64,000 nt of DNA from Microvenator marinus (GCF_007993755.1 NZ_CP042467.1:3000001-3064000), one strand, 5' to 3'. Counted from the first letter of the stretch, positions 33,619 through 41,982 are shown. Numbers and translations are program-made. The notes: generated by a model not told the origin, from the sequence alone.

Positions 33619-34033
33619 CGCCACGCCTCTTTCGCCGAATCATTTCCTCCAAAAAGTCGAGTTCCCCCTCGTCAGCTTCCGCGACTCTTTCAACAAGTAG
33701 CGCAACGGCGGCCTCACGACCAACCGGTGGAAGACTCTCCATGACTTCCCGAGTCATAGCCTCAATGAACTCACCATTACTCATCGCTGGTTGATAGATG
33801 AACCTACGTCCGTCTTTGTGTCGCGTGAGCAACCCTTTGTCGAATAAGCGACTCACCGTCGTCATAACCGTGGTGTACGCAATCTCTCGGCGCTTTTCGA
33901 GGAGTTGATGAACGTCGGAAACGCTAAAGTCAGCCCATCCCCGTTCCCAGACAGCTTCCATGATTTCGGCCTCGAGTTCAAAAAGTGTGGTCCGAAGTCC
34001 ATCCTGCTCTGGTCGAATGCGAATACCTTTCAT
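33611..34033 (-). CDS. BlaI/MecI/CopY-family transcriptional repressor
   Basis: 140 residues. The N-terminal winged helix is typical (LTTLELEIMEAVWERGWADF-like start, with a DVHQLLEKRREIAYTTVMTTVSRLFDKGLLTRHKDGRRFIY recognition region). The C-terminal part is the helical dimerisation domain. Family knowledge: the dimer represses its own operon and is removed by a partner M56 protease. It is the first gene of the minus-strand cluster repressor - protease - czcC - czcB - czcA, so it very likely controls the pump. The protease gene overlaps its stop. Confidence 0.9.
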   Translation of the reverse strand: MKGIRIRPEQDGLRTTLFELEAEIMEAVWERGWADFSVSDVHQLLEKRREIAYTTVMTTVSRLFDKGLLTRHKDGRRFIYQPAMSNGEFIEAMTREVMESLPPVGREAAVALLVERVAEADEGELDFLEEMIRRKRRGDG

Positions 34034-34069
34034 AGCTATCTCCGAGTGATGCTAAGCTCACTTGTGAAG

Positions 34070-34098
34070 AAACTACGACCACCAATAGTAGATGTCAA
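34070..34098 (-). promoter_or_regulatory. Promoter of the repressor-protease-czcCBA operon
   Basis: On the minus strand TTGACA (34093-34098, perfect -35), a 17-base spacer and TAGTTT (34070-34075). The spacer and -10 contain CTAC (minus-strand) and its complement with an 11-base gap. This is only a weak resemblance to BlaI boxes (TACTAC...GTAGTA) but is well placed for a repressor site. Confidence 0.6.
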
Positions 34099-34196
34099 GT
34101 CCCCTGAATGTTCATTGTTCTTCAGACTCTTTCAGATGCTTTTCGCGTTACGGCGGTCATACTTGGCTCCAAGTTAGACAAGACTAGGAGACCCCA

Positions 34197-34490
34197 ATGA
34201 AAAATCTGCTTTTCGCAATCATCGCCATCATCAGCACAACGGTCTTTGTACCGAGCAAAGTTGAAGCCAAATGCTATCGGTTCTCGGACGCGCCATCGGA
34301 CGTGTTCGTATGCGTGGGTAAGAACGGCTCGGATTCGTTTGACGACCGCAAGGCAGCTAAGAAGATTTGTGATGAGAAGGCTGGCAAGAATTGCGGCAAC
34401 GTAGGGAGTCACTCGTCAAGTTGCCACTCCAATTCCAACCTCTGCTACGACGAGACCGGCAAGGCTCATCGCAGCCTCAAAGACTACTAG
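34197..34490 (+). CDS. Small secreted cysteine-rich protein
   Basis: 97 residues from ATG 34197, with AGGAG seven bases upstream. A signal peptide of about 24 residues ends at Val-Glu-Ala. The mature 73 residues contain six cysteines (in KCYRF, VCVGK, ICDEK, NCGNV, SCHSN and LCYDE), suggesting three disulphides, and are rich in Lys, Ser and Asp. No family recognised. It is divergent from the metal-resistance operon, with starts 163 bases apart, and its stop overlaps that of the convergent RCC1 gene by four bases. A role in metal or envelope stress is only a guess from position. Confidence 0.65.
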   Translation: MKNLLFAIIAIISTTVFVPSKVEAKCYRFSDAPSDVFVCVGKNGSDSFDDRKAAKKICDEKAGKNCGNVGSHSSSCHSNSNLCYDETGKAHRSLKDY

Positions 34491-35659
34491 TCTCGAGCGC
34501 TCGCTGAATGCGACCACGGACCATCTATAACGGTCGGAACAGTTGAGTCCACCAACCGGCCCCAACATTTGACCTGGTCATCCTCAGTGATTGCGCAGGA
34601 AGTCGAGGCGCCGGCCGCAATGCGTGTTGCTCCGCCAATCCCCTCGACCCTTATCGGCGTGGGTTCACACGCTCCACCAGGACAAAGCCCGCTCGGTGGT
34701 TGATAGGAGTCGGGGTCGGTCATCTCGACACCACCGCTGGCAAGTATGGGAGCGACTCCGATTTGTCCTGAGGTGCTTTGCCCCCAACAATGTACGTCTC
34801 CGGTGCCTGAGAGCGCGCAATAATGAGTCCCTCCGGACACTACTTGAACGGCCGAGGGCACAGGCGATGTTGACTCCCAGGGGTTCACGATATCGGTATG
34901 TCCGGCGCCCAACTCACCAAGAGAATTACTGCTGCCCCAACACTTCAAAGCGCGGGAAGAATTGATCGTGCAGACAGTCGTTCCGTTGCCAAGGGCGAAC
35001 GATTCGATGGAGCCTATAGATTCAACAACGCCGTACTCATCCACCGACGGTCTTTTGTCGCATCTCAACTTCCCCAGGCTAGTCAGCCCGCAGGCGGATT
35101 CCCAGTTCATTCCTATGGAATTCAGGCCATTCATTTTATCAAATCTATAGTTGGAGTTGCCGCGACACGTGGTGTCCGTTCCGGAGCCCACACAGGTTGC
35201 CTCTCCGCCAGCACTCAACCAGTTTTGTTTGCCAAGCCCCAAACTCGTGGCGGCCGGTTGGCAGGCCACATCAAAGTTTCCGATATGAGTGGCGGAGCCT
35301 TCACACGCATCGGGAATGCTCACACCGATTTGCCCTTGCTCATCCGAGCCCCAGCACAACACATCGTCTGGCGTCAGCACACAGGCGTGTGAATCGCCCA
35401 CGGAAAGCTCAATAGCGTCTTGCGTTCCCGCCACAAGTACGGGTGTAACACTTTCTCTCACGCCGCTCTCTAACCCAAATTTTGGTGGTGTTTGGGCAAG
35501 CTGTCCATGGCTATTGGATCCCCAACAAAAGACCCCTTGACCAGGATCGAGTACACAGCCAAAGTCGCCCCCAAGCTTTACGTCTAGAGCACCGTCAGGG
35601 CTAGTCTGGCCGCAACTTAGGGCAAGGATAGAGAGACCAATCAGGTATTTCCAATTCAT
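34487..35659 (-). CDS. RCC1-repeat surface lipoprotein
   Basis: 390 residues. The lipoprotein signal (MNWKYLIGLSILALSCG) is followed by about six RCC1-type blades: CWGSNSHGQLAQ, CWGSDEQGQIGV, CRGNSNYRF, CWGSSNSLGELGAG, CWGQSTSGQIGVAP and a final CWGRLVD. The CWG core with disulphide-forming Cys is the form common in secreted RCC1 proteins of Myxococcota. The fold would be a seven-bladed propeller on the outer surface; function is unknown, perhaps binding or adhesion. Confidence 0.88.
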   Translation of the reverse strand: MNWKYLIGLSILALSCGQTSPDGALDVKLGGDFGCVLDPGQGVFCWGSNSHGQLAQTPPKFGLESGVRESVTPVLVAGTQDAIELSVGDSHACVLTPDDVLCWGSDEQGQIGVSIPDACEGSATHIGNFDVACQPAATSLGLGKQNWLSAGGEATCVGSGTDTTCRGNSNYRFDKMNGLNSIGMNWESACGLTSLGKLRCDKRPSVDEYGVVESIGSIESFALGNGTTVCTINSSRALKCWGSSNSLGELGAGHTDIVNPWESTSPVPSAVQVVSGGTHYCALSGTGDVHCWGQSTSGQIGVAPILASGGVEMTDPDSYQPPSGLCPGGACEPTPIRVEGIGGATRIAAGASTSCAITEDDQVKCWGRLVDSTVPTVIDGPWSHSASARD

Positions 35660-35740
35660 GTTTTCCTTTCAGTTTCTTCGACAACAAAAGTGAGCCTGAC
35701 GAAGTTCGATACCTAAGTCAAACGTAGGCACGATCAAGAT

Positions 35741-35782
35741 CATTGAAATCTCGGAGTTTGATTCCGGATTTTCAGGGATAAT
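35741..35782. repeat. 42-bp palindromic element, copy 1, upstream of the 35858 ATPase
   Basis: It begins CATTGAAATCTCGGAGTT and ends GGGATAAT. It carries the CGGAGTT...ATTCCGG inverted repeat, less perfect than copy 2. Copy 2 starts 74 bases later, so both lie on the same face of the helix (seven turns). Confidence 0.7.
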
Positions 35783-35814
35783 TTGCATATTCTCGGACAT
35801 TGAGGGATATTTAT

Positions 35815-35856
35815 CATTGAAATCTCGGAGTTCAACTCCGAATTTTCGAGGATAAT
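35815..35856. repeat. 42-bp palindromic element, copy 2, overlapping the ATPase ribosome-binding site
   Basis: TCGGAGTT-C-AACTCCGA is a perfect 8-bp inverted repeat, extended by AAAT/ATTT after one bulged base. The GAGG at 35848-35851, inside the element, is the ribosome-binding site for the ATG at 35858. A bound protein or a folded mRNA would directly block translation or transcription of the ATPase gene. Confidence 0.75.
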
Positions 35857-35857
35857 C

Positions 35858-37000
35858 ATGAAACTAGCTAGACAGAACGCAAAATCACGCGTGCATACTC
35901 TAATGCAAAACTTCCCAGTCGTGGCCATCATCGGTCCTCGACAGGTCGGAAAGACAACCCTTGCCCGTGAAATCGCAAAAGACTTCGATGGCGAAGTTTC
36001 TATGTTTGACCTTGAAGATCCATCCGATTTGGCGCGCCTTCAAGATGCGGGGCTCACACTCAAGCCACTAAGAGGATTGGTGATCATTGATGAGATCCAA
36101 CTTCGCCCAGATCTATTCTCCTTGCTTAGACCGCTCGCTGACCGCGAAGAATTACCGTGCCGATTCCTGATCCTCGGGAGCGCCTCTCCCGAACTCATGA
36201 CCGGGAGCGCACAGTCACTCGCCGGCCGCATCGCATACTTCGAATTGGAAAGTCTAAATCTAGCAGAGGTTGGAGAAGATAAGATGGAAGATCTCTGGGT
36301 TCGAGGAGGCTTTCCGCGGTCGTTCCTAAGTTCGAACATGGCGATGAGTTATGAGTGGAGAGAGCAGTTCATAACAACGTTTTTGGAACGCGATATCCCA
36401 CAGCTTGGCATCAACGTGCCGGCCCGGCTGATGCGGCGGTTTTGGACGATGCTCGCGCACTATCATGGGCAAACTCTGAACGCATCAGAGCTCGGCCGCT
36501 CTCTAAATGTGACCGACAAGACCGTAAGGAGCTACCTGGATATTTTGGTGTCGACATTCGTGGTTCGCGAGCTCCAACCCTATTTTGTAAACGTCTCAAA
36601 ACGGCAGGTGAAGTCGCCGAAAATCTACATTCGAGATACGGGAATCTTGCACACTTTGCTTGGCCTGGGCACCAAGGTTGCGGTTGAGCGGCACCCAAAG
36701 CTCGGTGCATCGTGGGAGTCCTTCGCAATGAACCAGGTGATTGCACAAAAGGCCGCGCGAGCCCATGAATGCTTCTTTTGGGGAACTCACTCCGGCGCCG
36801 AACTCGACCTATTGATCGTCCGAGGCGAGGAAAGGCTCGGATATGAGTTCAAGAGGACGGAGTCCCCGAGGACCACAAAATCGATGCACTCCGCCATTCA
36901 AACCTTGGAGCTGACCTCGATGTGCGTGGTTCACGCTGGACCAAAGAGTTTTCAGATGACCGAATCTATCGATGCCCTCTCAATCCACGACATCTTTTGA
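35858..37000 (+). CDS. AAA-type ATPase with DUF4143 nuclease-like C-terminus (first of two)
   Basis: 380 residues. Walker A is IIGPRQVGKTTLA (about 25-37) and Walker B LVIIDEIQ (about 73-80). A GSASPELM sensor-like loop, a helical part (TFLERDIPQL) and a winged helix (NASELGRSLNVTDKTVRSYLDIL) follow. The C-terminal DUF4143 domain has a PD-(D/E)XK-like core: SGAELDLLIV...LGYEFKRTESP. Family knowledge: widespread AAA_14/DUF4143 proteins, often mobile and of unknown role; DNA repair or defence have been proposed. The start is embedded in a palindromic element. The whole gene is intact. Confidence 0.9.
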   Translation: MKLARQNAKSRVHTLMQNFPVVAIIGPRQVGKTTLAREIAKDFDGEVSMFDLEDPSDLARLQDAGLTLKPLRGLVIIDEIQLRPDLFSLLRPLADREELPCRFLILGSASPELMTGSAQSLAGRIAYFELESLNLAEVGEDKMEDLWVRGGFPRSFLSSNMAMSYEWREQFITTFLERDIPQLGINVPARLMRRFWTMLAHYHGQTLNASELGRSLNVTDKTVRSYLDILVSTFVVRELQPYFVNVSKRQVKSPKIYIRDTGILHTLLGLGTKVAVERHPKLGASWESFAMNQVIAQKAARAHECFFWGTHSGAELDLLIVRGEERLGYEFKRTESPRTTKSMHSAIQTLELTSMCVVHAGPKSFQMTESIDALSIHDIF

Positions 37001-37041
37001 GCATTTTCACAGCGTGTGCCGTGGCTTGACTTTTTTCGACT

Positions 37042-37075
37042 CCATCGTAAATTGGTCATGACTTTTTTACGATGG
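37042..37075. promoter_or_regulatory. Inverted repeat covering the start region of the second DUF4143 ATPase
   Basis: CCATCGTAAA (37042-37051) and its exact complement TTTACGATGG (37066-37075) form a 10-bp inverted repeat with a 14-base centre. The right arm contains the possible ATG at 37072. The centre carries TTGGTCATGAC, echoed as ATGGTCAAG at the second ATG (37084). Confidence 0.7.
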
Positions 37076-37083
37076 ACCTTAAA

Positions 37084-38289
37084 ATGGTCAAGCCTCGGAT
37101 CTATGAAAATCTGCTCCTAGACCACTTTAGAAACCACCGTCAGATGGCGTTTTTGAGCGGTCCAAGGCAAGTCGGCAAGACGACCCTTTGCAAGGCCTTG
37201 ATGACCAAGGCGACGCATGCGACCTATTTGAACTGGGATATTCCCAAAGACAGGACGGCCATTCTAGGTGGTACTTCGGCAATCGCCGAGCAAGCCGGCC
37301 TAAACGAATTGAGAGCCGGACAGACCTTCGTCGGTCTCGACGAACTTCATAAGTTTGAAGGGTGGAAGAATATGCTCAAAGGGCTCTTTGACGCTTATGG
37401 AGAGCACACCCAGATACTGGTGACGGGTAGCGGCAATCTCGAGACGTTTCGCAGTGGGGGCGAAAGCCTGATGGGGCGCTATCTGCCTTATCGAATGCAC
37501 CCACTTTCGGTGGCTGAACTCAACGGCCCGCACCTTCAAGGGGAATTGATTCGTCCACCAGAGAAGCCCGAAGTTTGGGAGGAGTTGCTTGAGCTCGGAG
37601 GGTTTCCTGAGCCCTTGTTCAAAGGCGATAAGGCTTTTCATCGACGCTGGTCTAAGTTGCGCTCGCAGCAGCTTGTTCACGAAGACGTAAGGAGCCTGAC
37701 AGACATCAAAGAACTGGATCGACTCGAAGTCTTGGCCGAGCTGGTCCGCCAGCAAAGTGGACAACTTATGAACTTTAGCTCCCTCTCGAGAGATCTAAAG
37801 GTGTCACCAGACACGGTCATTCGTTGGCTCGCCACTCTTCGCTCGCTCTTCTATTGTTTTGAAGTCCCTCCGTGGCACAAGAACATCGCGCGAGCTTTAC
37901 GCAAGCAGCCTAAGTACTACCTTTGGGATTGGTCGATTGTGCGCGATAGCGGCGCCAGAAATGAAAATCTTGTGGCATCGGCTCTACTCAAAGCCACCCA
38001 CACATGGACCGATCTTGGGCTCGGAGATTTTGGATTGCACTTCATTCGGGACAAAGAGCAAAACGAGGTCGATTTTCTGGTAACGCGGGATGATGCGCCG
38101 TGGTTTCTAGTGGAGGTGAAGACCTCGAAGGGCCGTCTGGCTCCCGGACTGCTGCGATATCATGAGGCCTTAGGCACGCTTCATGCCTTTCAAGTGACGT
38201 TTGAAATGGACTATGTAGATAGAAGCGCCTTTGATGGTAACAAGCCAATCATTGTCCCGGCAAAGACATTCCTCTCCCAACTGGTATAG
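37084..38289 (+). CDS. AAA-type ATPase with DUF4143 nuclease-like C-terminus (second)
   Basis: 401 residues from ATG 37084; an alternative ATG at 37072 lies in the palindrome and adds four residues. Walker A is LSGPRQVGKTTLC near residues 25-37, and Walker B is FVGLDELHK. The middle helical part has LVHEDVRSLTDIKELDRLEVLAELV. A winged helix (NFSSLSRDLKVSPDTVIRWLATL) precedes the nuclease-like core NEVDFLVTRDDAPWFLVEVKTSKGR. It is a different subfamily from the preceding gene: identity is low outside the motifs. The same arrangement of a palindrome at the start suggests similar control. Function unknown. Confidence 0.9.
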   Translation: MVKPRIYENLLLDHFRNHRQMAFLSGPRQVGKTTLCKALMTKATHATYLNWDIPKDRTAILGGTSAIAEQAGLNELRAGQTFVGLDELHKFEGWKNMLKGLFDAYGEHTQILVTGSGNLETFRSGGESLMGRYLPYRMHPLSVAELNGPHLQGELIRPPEKPEVWEELLELGGFPEPLFKGDKAFHRRWSKLRSQQLVHEDVRSLTDIKELDRLEVLAELVRQQSGQLMNFSSLSRDLKVSPDTVIRWLATLRSLFYCFEVPPWHKNIARALRKQPKYYLWDWSIVRDSGARNENLVASALLKATHTWTDLGLGDFGLHFIRDKEQNEVDFLVTRDDAPWFLVEVKTSKGRLAPGLLRYHEALGTLHAFQVTFEMDYVDRSAFDGNKPIIVPAKTFLSQLV

Positions 38290-38318
38290 GACTTCCCTTA
38301 TGCCCCATTGGTCATTTT

Positions 38319-38731
38319 ATGAATACTGAGCTCACATGCACCTGCGGCGAAGTCCGCCTAAGAGTTGATGGCAAACCAATCCTAGCGGCTGAATGCCATT
38401 GCAACTCGTGTCGCGAAGCGGGCGCGCGCCTGGGGGCTTTGCCCAACGCTCCGACGCTCTTGTCGCCAAGTGCTGCAATACGCCGGTCTTCTTGGAGTTT
38501 AAAGGAGGACACTGGATGAGTGTCTATTCGGTCGTGTGGCCCGCCAGTACCTTGCCTCCTATGGAGTTGCGGACCATGACCAGCGACCTACCCGACTCAA
38601 CTCTGCTCGATGAGACAATTCCAAACAAGAAACACCAATCGATTGCGTTCTTCGCCAAATTGTTGTGGGCGTGGGCAGCCATGGGTTTCAGGGCGCCTGA
38701 CGTGGATGTGAACGGCGAGATCACGGCCTGA
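38319..38731 (+). pseudogene. Broken GFA/CENP-V-family gene (internal deletion with frameshift)
   Basis: From ATG 38319 the frame encodes a GFA zinc-site start (CTCGEVRLRVDGKPILAAECHCNSCREAGARLGALPNAP) typical of glutathione-dependent formaldehyde-activating-like proteins. In a different frame downstream (to stop 38731) comes the family's C-terminal half, DALVAKCCNTPVFLEFKGGHWMSVYSVVWP. The two halves join near 38458, and about 30 residues that normally lie between (ending in TRRVVA-like sequence) are missing. The deletion shifts the frame, so the first frame stops at 38519. Both halves are well preserved, suggesting a recent event or a sequencing error of unusual size. Confidence 0.7.
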
Positions 38732-38735
38732 AGGT

Positions 38736-39227
38736 TTAGAGTAGTGAGCGTGTACCGGTGACGTGCGCCTGCCATACCTTCCATTTCCCACTGACTTTCT
38801 TTAGCCGGAACTCAAAGTAGTAAGGGTCGCCAAACTTGTCGCGCATGGCGTCAGCCCAGGCCTTCGGGTCGGCCGTGTCCTCCTGAGCATCCTGACCTTC
38901 TTGGACGTCTTGAGTCTTCGCGAGCAAGATGGGCACCTTCACGGTGGCCGTGCGACCGTCGGCTGAAATCTCCGGATGGATGTCTGGATACTTCACCTGA
39001 AAGGTACCCAGGCGCCTCATCATGATGAAGAGCACTGGTCTGACTTCGTCTTGAGTTTGAGCCCCCGGATGCGCCGCGAAGTCCTTAGTCGCGTGGTCAA
39101 ACATGCCTGAGATATCGTGTTTCTGCGCGGATTCGGCAACTTCGGCAAAGAGGGCACGAATTTGGGTCGTATCGTCGGACTTTTGGCAACCGACTAGAAA
39201 CACCAACGCGATCAGTAACATCTTCAT
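38736..39227 (-). CDS. Small lipoprotein, NTF2-like or unknown
   Basis: 163 residues with a short lipoprotein signal (MKMLLIALVFLVGCQ). The mature part begins with IRALFAEVAESAQKHDISGMFDHAT, as in NTF2-like stress proteins, and ends with YYFEFRLKKVSGKWKVWQAHVTG, the typical last strands of such folds. Between them lies a charged insertion (TQDVQEGQDAQEDTADP). It overlaps the preceding SnoaL-like gene by four bases, so the two NTF2-type proteins form one unit. Function unknown. Confidence 0.65.
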   Translation of the reverse strand: MKMLLIALVFLVGCQKSDDTTQIRALFAEVAESAQKHDISGMFDHATKDFAAHPGAQTQDEVRPVLFIMMRRLGTFQVKYPDIHPEISADGRTATVKVPILLAKTQDVQEGQDAQEDTADPKAWADAMRDKFGDPYYFEFRLKKVSGKWKVWQAHVTGTRSLL

Positions 39228-39559
39228 TTGATAAACCAGACCTTTTGAATGAGCTCCTCTCGCACCTCATAGATAGCTACAGCAAAGAGCTCGCCGCCCT
39301 TTGCGAAGCCCGTGACGTGTTCGTGGTCGATGGCAAAGTCGCCCTGAATTGTGCGGTTTAGGAGCGCGGCGTGGAGATTGGGGTTCGCCTCAAAATAGGG
39401 ACCGTATTGCGCGCGCAAGGCATCTCGGCCGCGGTAGAGCAATTCTCCGCCGAGCATGTAGACTTCCACGTCGGCGGCATAGCATGCTGCAAAGGCGTCA
39501 ATATCGCCAGCATTGTAGGCGTCGAGCTGAGCTTGGGCGAGTCGTTCGGTGGTGTTCAT
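39224..39559 (-). CDS. SnoaL-like (NTF2 fold) protein
   Basis: 111 residues from ATG 39559; earlier in-frame Met codons lie in the neighbouring lipoprotein gene. It starts ERLAQAQLDAYNAGDIDAFAACYAADVEVYMLGGELLYRGRDALRAQYGPYFEANPNLHA, the pattern of steroid-isomerase/SnoaL-like proteins that form a cone-shaped pocket. The remaining strands include AIDHEHVTGFAKGGELFAVAIYEVREELIQKVWFIK. Family knowledge: small enzymes or ligand-binding proteins. It is co-transcribed with the lipoprotein gene by an ATGA overlap. Ligand unknown. Confidence 0.8.
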   Translation of the reverse strand: MNTTERLAQAQLDAYNAGDIDAFAACYAADVEVYMLGGELLYRGRDALRAQYGPYFEANPNLHAALLNRTIQGDFAIDHEHVTGFAKGGELFAVAIYEVREELIQKVWFIK

Positions 39560-39567
39560 CGGTATCT

Positions 39568-41130
39568 CTAGGGGCAGTCGATGTTCGCGGTGCCAGGCGT
39601 GCCGAAGTCGGTGCCGAGGGCGGTGGTTGAGTCGCACCAGTTGGCGGCATCACCGTTGTCCGCGGGCGCATGCTGCGCGCCGAAATTCATAGAGGCACCG
39701 TTGCCGGCGGGCCATGTGGTGGCGCTATCCCAACTCAGGGTGTCGATGACGGTAGCGCCCACGCGGAGTTCAAGGGTGTCTGTGGGGCCCAGCACGAGGT
39801 CTGTGTACGCAGCGTCCACGCTCACACCGTTGTTGGTCGCCATATCCGAGTTGATACCGAAGACGAAGAGCTCGCCCGGATCAAGGAGGTTTAGGCCGCC
39901 AAACTGCGCAGTGTAGGCGGGCTCGCCGCCACTTTCGAGGATGAGACCATCCAGATTCAGCGGGCGCGCCGAGACATTCTTGATCTCAAACCACTCGCCG
40001 GCAGCGTCTGCCACCGCCAACGGGGTGTGCATGACCTCCTGAATGATGAGTTCGCCGGCAGCTGGTGTGACGTCCAGGCAAGCCGCGTCAACGCAGGTTA
40101 AGGCGTTGCAGGGTGTGACCACTTCAACCGCGCTATAATCGCACATCCCGTCAGCCGGGTCGCACACGCCCTCGCCGGAATAGACTTTGGCCTCGTTTCC
40201 ATCGCAAATGTCTGCGGGCTGAGGGCAGGTCACGCCATCACACGGGTCGTTGACACACATACCCTGGGCGCAGAGTTGGCCGCCGGTTGCGCAATCAGTC
40301 ATGACTTCGGTGCCACTATAGTCGCAGACGCCGTCGGCTGGATTACATGTGCCAGCACCGGAATAGGTCACGGCCACGGTGCCCTGACACGAGGCCGCCG
40401 GAGGGTCATCGCACGTCACGCCCGCACAGAGGTCCGAGACACAGGAGCCATTTCGGCAAACTCGGTCCATTTCGGTACAGTCCGTTCTAGTCTCAGCGTA
40501 CGAGCAGCTCGCATCGTCTGGATTACACGTGCCGTTTCCGAAGGTCACGGCGACCTGCCCATCACAGCTTGCGGCGGGCGGGTCGTTGCAGTCCACGCCC
40601 ACGCAGGCGCCGTAGCAGCCGTCGATCAGGCACTCAGCACCAATGGTCGTACAATCGAATCGCGTCTCAAAGTCCTGGCAGGTTCCGGCGGGTAACTGAC
40701 ATGAGCTCGGGCGCTCGTAGAAGACTTCGGTATTGCCCTCGCAACGAGAGCGCGGGGTCTCACATTCGACGTCCGTGCAAGCGTTGTCCACGCACGCCCC
40801 GTCTTCGCAATCCTGAGTATTGGCGGCGCAATCCACACGTTCGGTCACGAGGAAGAAGTTGCAGATTCCGGTTTCCGAGCTGCACAAGCCGTTCCCCGTA
40901 TAGGACACAGCCACGCTACCCTGGCAGGTGGCGGCGGGCGGGGTACACTCGCTCGAATCGGTACATTCCACGCCAATAATCGTATTATTGGCCGGAATCG
41001 TGTTGTTATTGGAATCGGAGTTATTGGTCTCGGGGCCGTCCACGTTGTTCGTGATCAACGTCTCGTCTTCGCACGCCGTCAGCCCCAGAGCCAGAGCTCC
41101 GATCAAGAGTACCCATGTGTTTCGCGCCAT
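39568..41130 (-). CDS. Cys-rich repeat lipoprotein with C-terminal lamin-tail domain
   Basis: 520 residues from ATG 41130 (GAGGTGAT upstream). The lipobox is Leu-Thr-Ala-Cys, followed by an Asn-rich linker typical of Bradymonadales. Five or six repeats of about 55 residues follow, each with the pattern C-G-VAV-Y-G-G-C-----G-C-Y, forming a disulphide-rich stalk. The C-terminal 165 residues are a lamin-tail domain (LIIQEVMHTPLAVADAAGEWFEIKNVSARPLNLDGLIL ... LSWDSATTWPAGNGASMNFG). Family knowledge: bacterial lamin-tail domains occur in secreted surface or nuclease proteins. It is probably an outer-surface structural or adhesive protein. Confidence 0.82.
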   Translation of the reverse strand: MARNTWVLLIGALALGLTACEDETLITNNVDGPETNNSDSNNNTIPANNTIIGVECTDSSECTPPAATCQGSVAVSYTGNGLCSSETGICNFFLVTERVDCAANTQDCEDGACVDNACTDVECETPRSRCEGNTEVFYERPSSCQLPAGTCQDFETRFDCTTIGAECLIDGCYGACVGVDCNDPPAASCDGQVAVTFGNGTCNPDDASCSYAETRTDCTEMDRVCRNGSCVSDLCAGVTCDDPPAASCQGTVAVTYSGAGTCNPADGVCDYSGTEVMTDCATGGQLCAQGMCVNDPCDGVTCPQPADICDGNEAKVYSGEGVCDPADGMCDYSAVEVVTPCNALTCVDAACLDVTPAAGELIIQEVMHTPLAVADAAGEWFEIKNVSARPLNLDGLILESGGEPAYTAQFGGLNLLDPGELFVFGINSDMATNNGVSVDAAYTDLVLGPTDTLELRVGATVIDTLSWDSATTWPAGNGASMNFGAQHAPADNGDAANWCDSTTALGTDFGTPGTANIDCP

Positions 41131-41167
41131 CCCATCACCTCGTAAACAACATGAGTATTCACGGGAT

Positions 41168-41977
41168 TTAAGGCACGTGCAAGACAACTCGACGCGCGAC
41201 CTGTTTTGGGGATTCCGCCAAGAGATCAGACACTTGTTCCGCGGCTGCCTCGGCCATGGTCTGAATGCGCTCGCGAATCGCCTCGCGCCATGATTCGGCT
41301 TCGGGGATGTGTTCGTGCAGATGATCGCTCAGGACCATGAGGTCTGTGACCTGGCCGAGTGCCTTTGCGGCGGCGGCGAGGTCGTTTTGAAATTCCGTGA
41401 GCCATGCATCGGGTGAGACGCGGGGCTCGGAGAAAAGTTCGACCTGGTATCGAAGCTCTTTGATGCGTTTTCTAAGGTCGTGGAATCCTTCGTCGTCCCC
41501 AACCCTCTGGAACGTCTTCAGCCTTGACTTCGCACGCTTATAGCTCGTCTTGAGCCCTCGGCGCATATGCTTCTTTTTGAACGATTTTGGCCACGAATGC
41601 GCGAGGTGCTCGCGGGCTTGTTCGAGCCAGACGGACTGCTCTGCCAAGACTTTGAGGGCGTCGGCGTCGTCAGGCGGGGTGCCGGCTAGAAGGGGCGCGA
41701 CGAACTCGAAGAGCTCGGGCGTAGTCAGGTCTTTTGCGCCTTCGGCAATCCCTTCCAGAACGTGGCCGTCTCGCAAGGAGTTGGTTGCCTGGAATGCCGT
41801 CCTCAAGGCCTGCGAGGCGCGACGTCCGGAGAACTCGGGGTGTCCATCAGCCGCAAACTTAATGAGCGAGCGCGCACGGCGCACGGCTTTTCGGTACTCG
41901 TGCACGCCCTTTTCGGCGCCGAGCTCAGGCGCAGCTTGGGCAAAATCCAGAATTGCGTTGATCTCTTCAAGAACCAT
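41168..41977 (-). CDS. CHAD-domain protein (polyphosphate-binding)
   Basis: 269 residues from ATG 41977; a GTG at 41986 would overlap the upstream stop and is also possible. The conserved histidine/basic helices of CHAD are seen: VHEYRKAVRRARSLIKFA near the start and FHDLRKRIKELRYQVELF later, each with the H-x2-R-K/R pattern. Family knowledge: CHAD domains bind inorganic polyphosphate through these basic residues, and associate with granules. It is encoded immediately after the HEAT-like gene (six bases or an overlap, depending on the start), suggesting the two products act together. Confidence 0.85.
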   Translation of the reverse strand: MVLEEINAILDFAQAAPELGAEKGVHEYRKAVRRARSLIKFAADGHPEFSGRRASQALRTAFQATNSLRDGHVLEGIAEGAKDLTTPELFEFVAPLLAGTPPDDADALKVLAEQSVWLEQAREHLAHSWPKSFKKKHMRRGLKTSYKRAKSRLKTFQRVGDDEGFHDLRKRIKELRYQVELFSEPRVSPDAWLTEFQNDLAAAAKALGQVTDLMVLSDHLHEHIPEAESWREAIRERIQTMAEAAAEQVSDLLAESPKQVARRVVLHVP

Positions 41978-41982
41978 GTCGT

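Noticed and set aside
34070-34098. A strong BlaI box in the operon promoter
   Set aside because: Only a 4-base CTAC/GTAG match with an 11-base gap; listed as a promoter, not as a confirmed operator.
35741-35856. CRISPR-like direct repeats
   Set aside because: Only two copies, internally palindromic, with a 32-base gap and no cas genes; they fit a regulatory element better.
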